Shown piece by piece: positions 44,029 through 51,483 of a DNA stretch of 64,000 nt. Source of the DNA: Alishewanella metallidurans. Its GTDB lineage: Bacteria; Pseudomonadota; Gammaproteobacteria; Enterobacterales; Alteromonadaceae. A program made the position numbers and the translations under genes. Location of the stretch: contig NZ_JALAHQ010000001.1 of the NCBI RefSeq assembly GCF_036983985.1, positions 806,001-870,000 on the forward strand, read 5' to 3'. The notes under the pieces are model-generated. The model saw only the letters and a list, made by a program, of their open reading frames with translations. It had not been told where the DNA came from and did no database searches. Positions within the stretch are counted from its first letter, which is position 1. Every line of letters begins with the position of its first letter.

Positions 44029-44337
44029 CTAGCTAGTTACATCGCCTGATATTAATAGTTGTGCTACCAGCGGCGGTAGCTGCAGTGGCGCCTGGATCAG
44101 CACCATTTTATGTCGGCCTAATTCGCCCTTTTCAATGAATACGGCCGACTTAGCTACTTTAAAACTCTTGGCAAGAAACTTCTGTAAATGGGCGTTCGCT
44201 TTACCATCAACTGGCGGCGCGGTAATGGCGACTTTAATTTCATCGCCATGTAAACCTACCCAGTGGTCACGGCTGGCTTTGGGCTGAATATATAGCCTAA
44301 GGCGAATGTCAGCACCGGTTTGACTTACTGCGCTCAA
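44029..44337 (-). CDS. yggU: DUF167 / YggU family protein
   Basis: This 102-residue protein has the YggU pattern IQPKASRDHWVGLHGDEIKVAITAPPVDGKANAHLQKFLAK. It is a small conserved alpha/beta protein of unknown role. Its start overlaps the yggT stop by four bases, the common yggT-yggU coupling. Confidence 0.93.
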   Translation of the reverse strand: MSAVSQTGADIRLRLYIQPKASRDHWVGLHGDEIKVAITAPPVDGKANAHLQKFLAKSFKVAKSAVFIEKGELGRHKMVLIQAPLQLPPLVAQLLISGDVTS

Positions 44338-44873
44338 ACGATGTGAAACCAGCTATTAAATAGGATATTTAAAAACTGTAAGCCAATTAACACCACAAGT
44401 ACGGATAAATCTAATCCGCCCATTGGCGGCAAAATACGCCGTATTGGGCTTAATAATGGCTCAGTTAGTTGATGCATTAAATATTCTACTGGGCTGCGAC
44501 CTTGGCTAAACCAGCTTAGTAGCGCACGAATAACCAAGATCCAAAATAGTAAGGTAAACACCTCTTTAACTAAAAAGATAAGTGACAAAACTAAGGTGGG
44601 TACTAAAGCAATTTGCCCCGATGGGATAAGCTGTAACAGCAGTAATTTTGTTAACATTACGGCATAAGCTAATACCAAGGTGGCGGTGTCTAACCGACCA
44701 ATGCTAGGAATAATCCGGCGCAGCGGTAATACAATAAAATTAGTCGCCTTTACCACAAACTGGCTAAAGGGGTTGTAAAAATCAGCCCGCACCAGTTGCA
44801 GCCAAAGCCGCAAAATAACTACCATCAGGTAAAGACCAAATACGGTGTCGATAAGAAATAACAAAGCTTGCAT
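44334..44873 (-). CDS. yggT: YggT family membrane protein
   Basis: This 179-residue protein has two tandem YGGT domains, each with two membrane helices. The repeated signatures are FYNPFSQFVVKATNFIVLPLRRIIPSIG and the later LSPIRRILPPMGGLDLSVLV. Family members have been linked to osmotic or envelope functions, without a defined biochemistry. The ATG at 44873 is chosen for GGAG about 6 bases upstream; a start 17 codons earlier lacks family similarity. It follows proC by 22 bases. Confidence 0.93.
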   Translation of the reverse strand: MQALLFLIDTVFGLYLMVVILRLWLQLVRADFYNPFSQFVVKATNFIVLPLRRIIPSIGRLDTATLVLAYAVMLTKLLLLQLIPSGQIALVPTLVLSLIFLVKEVFTLLFWILVIRALLSWFSQGRSPVEYLMHQLTEPLLSPIRRILPPMGGLDLSVLVVLIGLQFLNILFNSWFHIV

Positions 44874-44895
44874 CAAACTCTCCAAATAGTAATAG

Positions 44896-45723
44896 TTACA
44901 GGCTTTGCGCCATTTCCTGTGCACGTTTTATTGCGGCATACATGGCGTCTGAAACCATTTTTTCAAGGCCTAAATTGGCAAAGGTACTGACTGCTTCATG
45001 CGTAGTGCCGCCTTTAGATGTAACCTGCGCGCGCAAATCGGCAAAACTATGCTCGCTGTTTAGCGCCATTGTTGCTGCGCCAAGTGCGGTTTGCGCCACC
45101 ATTTTTTTCGCATCCGCACTAGTAAAACCTAACTGCTCTGCTACTTGCTGCATAGCTTGCATAAAAAAGAAAAAATAGGCCGGTGAGCTGCCAGTAACGG
45201 CAATAACATGGTCAATTTGCGCTTCGCTATCGAGCCATACTGTCATGCCAGTGCCACTGAACATATGATCAACAAAAGCTTTTTCATAATTGGAGCAACC
45301 AGATGGGAATAAACCAGTAACGCCTAAACCAACTAATGAAGGGGTATTGGGCATGGCGCGCACTAAACGAATATTGCCAAGCCATTGTTGGTAACGTGCG
45401 GTGGTTATGCCTGCAGCTAAGGTCACAAATAGTTTGTCGGCAATTTCTGGCGCGGCCTCAATTAATGCGCTGCATAGCTCTTGCATCATCTGCGGCTTTA
45501 CTGCCAATACAATGATATCTGCTTTGGTTACCGCCTCTATGTTGTCTAGTGTCGTGTGAATGCCAAAGTCGGTGGTTAGCGCGGTTAATTTTGGCTGACT
45601 GCGGTTAGCGGCAATAATGTTATCTGCTGGGTAGCCTGCATTAACCATTGCTGCAATGACACAGCGAGCCATGTTGCCTGCGCCAATAAAGGCGACCATA
45701 TTGTCATTCATCTGTTTATTCAT
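44896..45723 (-). CDS. proC: Pyrroline-5-carboxylate reductase
   Basis: This 275-residue NAD(P)H enzyme carries out the last step of proline synthesis. The Rossmann motif is AFIGAGNMARCVIAAM. Further landmarks are AVKPQMM, VRAMPNTPSLVGLGVTGLF and the C-terminal LRAQVTSKGGTTHEAV. The annotated start overlaps the yggS stop (ATGA). The AGGA sits right against it, so an internal ATG at 45711, with the same AGGA about 12 bases upstream, is an equally possible start. The order yggS-proC-yggT is widespread in gammaproteobacteria. Confidence 0.96.
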   Translation of the reverse strand: MNKQMNDNMVAFIGAGNMARCVIAAMVNAGYPADNIIAANRSQPKLTALTTDFGIHTTLDNIEAVTKADIIVLAVKPQMMQELCSALIEAAPEIADKLFVTLAAGITTARYQQWLGNIRLVRAMPNTPSLVGLGVTGLFPSGCSNYEKAFVDHMFSGTGMTVWLDSEAQIDHVIAVTGSSPAYFFFFMQAMQQVAEQLGFTSADAKKMVAQTALGAATMALNSEHSFADLRAQVTSKGGTTHEAVSTFANLGLEKMVSDAMYAAIKRAQEMAQSL

Positions 45724-46406
45724 TCCTGTTTATAATCTCGAGCACCAAAAATAACCGTACCTAATCTTATCATAGTTGCACCGTATTTTAGTGCTAGTGG
45801 CCAGTCGTCTGACATGCCCATCGATAATTCATTGGCCTGTGGCTGCAGTTGTTGCAGCTGCAAAGACAGTTGCTGCATCGCAGCAAAAGCGTGCTCACTA
45901 TCACCGGGTGCGGGTATGGCCATCAAACCTTTTAGTTCTATGTTGGGTAGCGCGGCAACACTGGCGGCTAAGTTAAACATTTCATCTGCAGCAATGCCGG
46001 CTTTACTTGGTTCATTACTGATATTAATTTGCAGCAATACCTTAACTGGTGCAAGGTTTTCTGGCCGCTGCGCTGATAAACGTTCGGCAATTTTTAACCT
46101 GTCGATACTGTGTACCCAATGCGCATTTTCAGCCACTAACTTAGTTTTATTTGATTGCAGCGGACCAATAAAGTGCCAAACAATATTGTTATAAGTATTT
46201 AATTGTGCTGATTTTTCTGCTAATTCTTGCGGGTAGTTCTCGCCAAACTGGTATTGCCCTGTTTGATAGGCCGTTATAATGGCACTTGTGGGTTTAGTTT
46301 TGCTTACTGCGATTAGCTGCACTGTGTCTGATTTAATGCCAAGTAACCCGCATTTTTTGTTCAGGTTCTGATAGGCGAGGTTCAGTTGTTCTGCTATGTT
46401 ATTCAT
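45720..46406 (-). CDS. yggS: YggS family pyridoxal-phosphate homeostasis protein
   Basis: This 228-residue PLP-binding barrel protein has the cofactor lysine at K36 in LIAVSKTKP. It also has QFGENYPQELAEK, WHFIGPLQSNK, WVHSIDRLKIAERL and the C-terminal SMGMSDDWPLALKYGATMIRLG. It buffers free PLP and affects amino-acid metabolism. ATG 46406 gives the E. coli-like MNNIAEQL start; a TTG at 46418 is unlikely. Only 29 bases separate this start from the pilT start on the other strand. Confidence 0.95.
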   Translation of the reverse strand: MNNIAEQLNLAYQNLNKKCGLLGIKSDTVQLIAVSKTKPTSAIITAYQTGQYQFGENYPQELAEKSAQLNTYNNIVWHFIGPLQSNKTKLVAENAHWVHSIDRLKIAERLSAQRPENLAPVKVLLQINISNEPSKAGIAADEMFNLAASVAALPNIELKGLMAIPAPGDSEHAFAAMQQLSLQLQQLQPQANELSMGMSDDWPLALKYGATMIRLGTVIFGARDYKQE

Positions 46407-46435
46407 ATTAATTGGCAAATTGGAGTAAAATTGTC

Positions 46436-47488
46436 ATGGATATTACCGAGTTATTAGCTTTTAGTGTGCAACATAAAGCCTCAGATTTACACCTTTCGGC
46501 TGGTGTGCCACCGCTTATACGCGTTGATGGTGATGTGCGTAAACTAAATATCCCACCATTATCACATAAAGAAGTACACGCATTAGTGTATGAGATTATG
46601 ACCGACAAACAGCGTAAAGAATACGAAGAAAATTTAGAATCTGACTTTTCATTTGAAGTACCTAATTTAGCGCGATTCCGTGTTAACGCCTTTGTACAAA
46701 ACCGTGGTGCGGCAGCGGTGTTTCGTACTATCCCCAGCGAAGTATTAACTTTAGATGATTTAGGCGCACCAGAGATTTTTAAAACCATAGCGGAAAACCC
46801 GCGTGGTTTAGTGTTAGTTACTGGGCCTACAGGTTCGGGTAAATCAACCACCTTGGCGGCGATGATCGATTACGTTAACAGTATGCGCCACGACCATATT
46901 TTAACCATTGAAGATCCAATAGAATTTGTACATAACAACAAGTTAAGTTTAATTAACCAACGTGAAGTGCATCGTGATACCCACAGCTTTAGTAATGCCT
47001 TGCGCTCTGCGCTGCGTGAAGACCCTGACGTTATTTTAGTTGGTGAATTACGAGATTTGGAAACTATTCGCTTAGCGATGACCGCAGCAGAAACTGGCCA
47101 CTTAGTATTTGGCACCTTGCATACTACTTCTGCGCCAAAAACTATTGACCGTATTATTGACGTATTCCCAGGCGAAGAAAAGGCTATGGTACGTTCGATG
47201 TTATCTGAGTCGTTGCGTGCAGTTATTTCACAAACCTTACTTAAAAAAATCGGTGGAGGCCGTATTGCCGCGCATGAAATTATGGTGGGCTTGCCGGCTA
47301 TTCGTAACCTTATTCGTGAAGATAAAATTGCGCAGATGTATTCTGTGATTCAAACGGGTGCTGCGCACGGTATGCAAACGATGGATCAATGCTTATTAAA
47401 CCTAGTTAACCGCGGTTTAGTGTCACAAAAAGACGCCGCAACTAAAGCGCAAGATAAAAACACCTTTGGCGCCATGGGCAGGATGTAA
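46436..47488 (+). CDS. pilT: Type IV pilus retraction ATPase PilT
   Basis: This 350-residue hexameric ATPase pulls in type IV pili for twitching and DNA uptake. It has the Walker A motif GPTGSGKST at 130-138, the His box LVFGTLHTTSA, DVILVGELRD (Walker B region), and the PilT-specific C-terminal AIRNLIREDK. The ATG at 46436 is chosen for GGAG at 46422 and the family N-terminus MDITELLAFSV. pilU follows after 6 bases. Confidence 0.97.
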   Translation: MDITELLAFSVQHKASDLHLSAGVPPLIRVDGDVRKLNIPPLSHKEVHALVYEIMTDKQRKEYEENLESDFSFEVPNLARFRVNAFVQNRGAAAVFRTIPSEVLTLDDLGAPEIFKTIAENPRGLVLVTGPTGSGKSTTLAAMIDYVNSMRHDHILTIEDPIEFVHNNKLSLINQREVHRDTHSFSNALRSALREDPDVILVGELRDLETIRLAMTAAETGHLVFGTLHTTSAPKTIDRIIDVFPGEEKAMVRSMLSESLRAVISQTLLKKIGGGRIAAHEIMVGLPAIRNLIREDKIAQMYSVIQTGAAHGMQTMDQCLLNLVNRGLVSQKDAATKAQDKNTFGAMGRM

Positions 47489-47494
47489 ATAGCA

Positions 47495-48619
47495 ATGCAG
47501 CTAGATAATTTTCTTGAAAAAATGGTGGCTGAAAAAGCATCAGATTTATTTGTTACCGCGGGTATGCCGGTGGCGGCTAAAATTAATGGTGAATTGCTGC
47601 CGATTGATGAAACGCCACTAACGGATGCTATGTCGCTTAAGCTGGTATTGTCGGTGATGAACGATAAACAGCAGCAAGAATTTATGACCAGCAAAGAGTG
47701 TAACTTTGCTATTGCAAACGATGCCGGGCGTTTTCGTGTTTCTGCCTTTTGGCAACGCGATTGCGCCGGTATGGTAGTGCGGCGTATTGTTACCAAAATA
47801 CCTAACGTTGACGAACTTGGCCTGCCGCCAATCATGAAAGAAGTGATTATGTCCAAGCGCGGCTTGGTGCTGTTTGTTGGTGGTACTGGTACGGGTAAAT
47901 CAACGTCACTAGCGGCATTACTTGGTTATCGCAATAGAAATGCTAAAGGCCACATTCTTACGATTGAAGACCCAATAGAATTTGTCCATGACCATCATAA
48001 AAGCTTAATTACTCAGCGCGAAGTGGGTATAGATACCGACTCTTTTGAGGCCGCGCTTAAAAGCTCGTTGCGCCAAGCCCCTGACGTTATTTTAATTGGT
48101 GAAATACGCTCGCGCGATACCATGGAATACGCCTTAGCGTTCGCTGAAACTGGCCATTTGTGCATTGCTACGCTGCACGCTAATAATGCAAACCAGGCCA
48201 TTGACCGTATTATGCATTTGGTGCCAAAAGAGATGCATCAAAAGCTATTGTTCGATTTATCACTTAACCTACGCGGCATTGTGGCGCAACAGCTGGTACC
48301 TACAGCTGACGGTCAGGGCCGAGTGGCGGCAATAGAAGTGTTGCTTAACTCGCCACTAATAGCTGATCTGATTGCTCGTGGCGAAATGGGTGAAATTAAA
48401 GCGGTAATGACCAAATCTCGTGAGTTGGGCATGCAAACCTTTGACCAAGCCTTATATGACTTATATCAGGCTGGCCGTATCAGCTATGCTGATGCGATTC
48501 ATCACGCCGACTCGCCAAACGACTTGCGTTTAATGATTAAGTTGCGCAGCGGCGATACTAAGGGTGCTGGGTTTTTGACTAATGTTACTATTGAAGGTTT
48601 TGAGAAGAAAGACGATTAA
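47495..48619 (+). CDS. pilU: PilT-like ATPase PilU
   Basis: This 374-residue PilT paralogue has Walker A GGTGTGKST at 129-137. It also has the Asp box HILTIEDPIEFVHDHHKSLITQREVG, DVILIGEIRSRDT, the His box LCIATLHANNANQAIDR, and a C-terminal extension compared with PilT. PilU helps PilT in forceful pilus retraction. It directly follows pilT, as in Pseudomonas, and the CBS-domain gene comes 25 bases later. Confidence 0.96.
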   Translation: MQLDNFLEKMVAEKASDLFVTAGMPVAAKINGELLPIDETPLTDAMSLKLVLSVMNDKQQQEFMTSKECNFAIANDAGRFRVSAFWQRDCAGMVVRRIVTKIPNVDELGLPPIMKEVIMSKRGLVLFVGGTGTGKSTSLAALLGYRNRNAKGHILTIEDPIEFVHDHHKSLITQREVGIDTDSFEAALKSSLRQAPDVILIGEIRSRDTMEYALAFAETGHLCIATLHANNANQAIDRIMHLVPKEMHQKLLFDLSLNLRGIVAQQLVPTADGQGRVAAIEVLLNSPLIADLIARGEMGEIKAVMTKSRELGMQTFDQALYDLYQAGRISYADAIHHADSPNDLRLMIKLRSGDTKGAGFLTNVTIEGFEKKDD

Positions 48620-48644
48620 ATAGGGTAGCGGCATTGAGGTAAAT

Positions 48645-49073
48645 ATGAACATTACACAAATAATGACGCCGAGTAATCGACTACTAACCACCACAGCGGA
48701 TGCCAGTTTAGCGTCACTTAGAGAAATATTTGCTAAAGCAAACTTTCAGCATGTGCCGGTAATAGATGGCACTAATCGCTTAGTTGGCATCGTGTCAGTT
48801 AAAGATTACTTTCGTGAGCTAAGTCCAATCATGGACTCGGCGACTGATCCGGCCATTGGTTTATTCATGCGTAGCCGTAAGGTGCATCATGTAATGGTGT
48901 CGCCAGTTATTACTATTACGCCACAGCATAGTATTAAACAGGCTGCTGTATTGTTGTTAGAGCACAATATTAGTTGTTTGCCAGTAAGTACCGATGAAAA
49001 GCATTTGCTAGGTATTATTTCTTGGAAAGATATTATGCGCGCTGCATTAACAAAGACCGCCGCTACTAGCTAG
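48645..49073 (+). CDS. CBS-domain pair protein (first)
   Basis: This 142-residue protein consists of two CBS domains: DASLASLREIFAKANFQHVPVIDGTNRLVGIVSVKDY and the later HSIKQAAVLLLEHNISCLPVS...LGIISWKDIM. CBS pairs bind adenine nucleotides and often regulate partners, but none is identified. It is 25 bases after pilU and may be in that operon. The last 8 bases overlap the end of the lytic transglycosylase gene on the other strand. Confidence 0.9.
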   Translation: MNITQIMTPSNRLLTTTADASLASLREIFAKANFQHVPVIDGTNRLVGIVSVKDYFRELSPIMDSATDPAIGLFMRSRKVHHVMVSPVITITPQHSIKQAAVLLLEHNISCLPVSTDEKHLLGIISWKDIMRAALTKTAATS

Positions 49074-49767
49074 CTTGCTGGTAGCGCTTATGTAAAATAG
49101 CGACCCGAGTTACGTAGGCTTGAGTTTCAGCAAAAGGCGGTATGCCGTTATAACGCTTAACATTGCTGGCGCCGGCATTATAGGCGGCTAGTGCCAGTGG
49201 CAACTCACCATCATATTGTTTCAATAACTGTGCGAGATAACGGCTGCCTGCCAAGATATTTTGCTCAGGCAAACTCGCATTCTCTACGCCTAAATGCGCG
49301 GCCGTGTTGGGCATTAATTGCATTAAACCAATTGCGCCTTTTTTTGAAATGGTCGTGGGGCGAAACGATGACTCGGCATGGATAACGGCGCGAATTAACG
49401 CTGGGTCTAGTTGATACTGGCTAGCTGCTTTGCTAATTAGTTGGTTGTAAGGTCGAAGATACAGCGGCGTAGTATGCCAATTTACCGTTGATACGGGATC
49501 ACAAGCAAAACAATCATAGCGCACTAGCTGAAACGGCCGATTTAGCGGCTGGCGATCAGAAAAAAAGCCGGTGCCGTCACTCTTAACTGATTTATAGACT
49601 AAAGTTTGGGCTAATGCGCTTTTTTTTACCGGTAGTGCTGCGGCCGGTGGTTGATTCGTCGGCGATAATTTCAGTTGTTTTTTACTGTCCGCAGGAATTT
49701 CGGCTGCCACCGTTGTTGATAGCAAACCTAGGCTAAAATAAAAAACAGCATAGGCTAGAGGTTGCAT
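49066..49767 (-). CDS. Periplasmic lytic transglycosylase (SLT domain)
   Basis: This 233-residue protein has a signal peptide (cleavage near TVAAEIP, residue 22) and a DUF4124-like segment (YKSVKSDGTGFFSDRQPLN). The C-terminal SLT domain carries the catalytic glutamate in AVIHAESSFRP (about residue 130), GAIGLMQLMP and ALAAYNAGASNVKRY. It cuts peptidoglycan glycan strands. The start at 49767 gives the signal peptide; an upstream start would add 14 residues ahead of it. Cysteines in CFACDP could form a disulfide. Confidence 0.92.
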   Translation of the reverse strand: MQPLAYAVFYFSLGLLSTTVAAEIPADSKKQLKLSPTNQPPAAALPVKKSALAQTLVYKSVKSDGTGFFSDRQPLNRPFQLVRYDCFACDPVSTVNWHTTPLYLRPYNQLISKAASQYQLDPALIRAVIHAESSFRPTTISKKGAIGLMQLMPNTAAHLGVENASLPEQNILAGSRYLAQLLKQYDGELPLALAAYNAGASNVKRYNGIPPFAETQAYVTRVAILHKRYQQAS

Positions 49768-49985
49768 ATTAGTGTGCTCACTTACTACCGAGGATCGCAA
49801 GTAAAGCACTAAGTAAGTAAAAGCTCAAGTTTTTGCCTTAACCATACGACTAGACGGTATTTTCTTTCGTTATAAAAAAGGGTTTAGCCGCGATATTCCT
49901 GCGCTTACTGGCTTATCTTTTGGCTTCATTGCACGCTACAATAAGGGCTGTCACTTTACCTCTCTTGTTATCAGGTTTTTCATGT

Positions 49986-50864
49986 ATGTCGGTATTTGTT
50001 AATCGGCCATTATTGGTTGCAGTAGCTAGTGTGTTATTAGCTATGGTGACTATTCAATCTGGCGCTTCTATTGCCAAGCAACTGTTTCCGGTGGTTGGGC
50101 CTGACGGTACTACTGCACTGCGCTTAGGGTTCTCTGCGCTGGTATTGTGGTTAGTGTTTCGGCCATGGCGTAATTTACCTACTAGCCGCAGAGATTGGTT
50201 GGTCGTCATAACCTATGGTCTTAGCTTAGGCGGTATGAATATACTGTTTTATTTTGCTATTGAGCGTATTCCACTTGGTATCGGTGTGGCATTAGAGTTT
50301 ACCGGCCCGCTGGCGGTAGCGCTGTTTTCTTCTCGGCGTAAGCGCGACCTAATTTGGGTGGGTTTTGCCGTTGCTGGCATTTTATTATTGCTGCCGGATA
50401 TGCGCGGTAAAGATGCGCTAGATCCTCTGGGGGTTGTGTTAGCGTTGGCCGCGGGCGCGTGTTGGGCTGGCTATATTTTATTTGGCAAAAGAACTAATTC
50501 GCAAAGCTCTGGTGGCGCAACGGTGGCACTAGGTATGGCGGTTGCAGCGATAGTTTTAGTACCGATGGGCGCTGTAACCCAAGGTATGGCCTTGTTGACT
50601 TGGCAAGTCTTGCCGCTGGGTTTACTGGTTGGTGTGCTTTCCAGTGCGCTACCTTACTCGTTAGAGATGGTAGCGCTAAGAAATATGACGTCGCAGAATT
50701 TTAGTATATTTATGAGCATGGAGCCTGCGGTTGCCGCCTTAGCTGGCTTTTTGATTTTGTCGGAACAACTTACCCTTTGGCAGTGGCTTGCTATTGCTTT
50801 AGTGATTGTGGCATCGTTAGGTAGTTCTATTACTTCGGCCAAGCCGGCATCGAATAAAACTTGA
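49986..50864 (+). CDS. rhtA: RhtA-like threonine/homoserine exporter (EamA family)
   Basis: This 292-residue inner-membrane protein has ten predicted hydrophobic helices in two EamA repeats. It follows E. coli RhtA closely: IQSGASIAKQLFPVVGPDGTTALRL, SLGGMNILFYFAIERIPLGIGVALEFTGPLAVALFSSRR, and ALPYSLEMVALRNM. RhtA exports threonine and homoserine. The ATG at 49986 is preferred over a TTG at 49920; the ribosome site is weak in either case. It is transcribed divergently from the transglycosylase gene. Confidence 0.88.
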   Translation: MSVFVNRPLLVAVASVLLAMVTIQSGASIAKQLFPVVGPDGTTALRLGFSALVLWLVFRPWRNLPTSRRDWLVVITYGLSLGGMNILFYFAIERIPLGIGVALEFTGPLAVALFSSRRKRDLIWVGFAVAGILLLLPDMRGKDALDPLGVVLALAAGACWAGYILFGKRTNSQSSGGATVALGMAVAAIVLVPMGAVTQGMALLTWQVLPLGLLVGVLSSALPYSLEMVALRNMTSQNFSIFMSMEPAVAALAGFLILSEQLTLWQWLAIALVIVASLGSSITSAKPASNKT

Positions 50865-50930
50865 TCTAGCGCTAAGCAGGTTAAGCTATTTTTCGTTATA
50901 ACTGATACATAACTGCGATTGGAGGTTGTT

Positions 50931-51356
50931 ATGGCGTTTAAAACAGTTGCTCAGCTGATGACAGCTGATCCTTTATGTGTAACCCGAAATGCGAGTTTAA
51001 AAGATGCGCATGATCTAATGCGTAGCAAGAATATTCGGCATATTCCGGTAATTGACGATAAAGGTGAGTTAGTGGGTATGCTAACGCAAAAAATTATGAT
51101 TGCGAAAGTGATGGGCTTAATGGCGCAATATGGTGCAACGGCATTGGAGCGCAAAGAAAAACAAATACTCATAGCTGATATTATGGCGACCGATTTTGCC
51201 GCTGTTGCACCACAACAGTCGCTAAAAGATGTTGCCGATTTTTTTGTTAGTAACCGCCACGGCTGTATGCCGGTGGTCGATGAGGCAAACAAGCTAAAAG
51301 GTATTTTAACCTCATCAGATTTTGTCCGTTTAGCTGCAGATTTATTAGGCCACTAG
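50931..51356 (+). CDS. CBS-domain pair protein (second)
   Basis: This 141-residue protein has two CBS domains: LMTADPLCVTRNASLKDAHDLMRSKNIRHIPVIDDKGELVGMLT and a second with IMATDFAAVAPQQSLKDVADFFVSNRHGCMPVVDE. A strong GGAGG (50921) fixes the ATG at 50931. It is about 40% similar by eye to CBS proteins of marine gammaproteobacteria. Its partner is unknown. It is followed by a strong terminator. Confidence 0.9.
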   Translation: MAFKTVAQLMTADPLCVTRNASLKDAHDLMRSKNIRHIPVIDDKGELVGMLTQKIMIAKVMGLMAQYGATALERKEKQILIADIMATDFAAVAPQQSLKDVADFFVSNRHGCMPVVDEANKLKGILTSSDFVRLAADLLGH

Positions 51357-51401
51357 CACAGCAAGCTGTGACAAAGAGTTTAAATATAGAATAACGGCAA
51401 T

Positions 51402-51450
51402 AAAAAAGCCCCGCAGTACTTTATCGTAGACTGCGGGGCTTTTTGTTTTT
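51402..51450. terminator. Bidirectional terminator between the second CBS gene and the S46 peptidase
   Basis: A perfect 15-bp stem (arms 51403-51417 and 51430-51444), with 11 GC-rich core pairs (AGCCCCGCAGT / ACTGCGGGGCT) and a 12-base loop, is followed by TTTTTGTTTTT. It carries A/T runs on both flanks. Confidence 0.92.
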
Positions 51451-51483
51451 ACACCAACCTAGCAAGCTAAGTTAGCGTTTATA

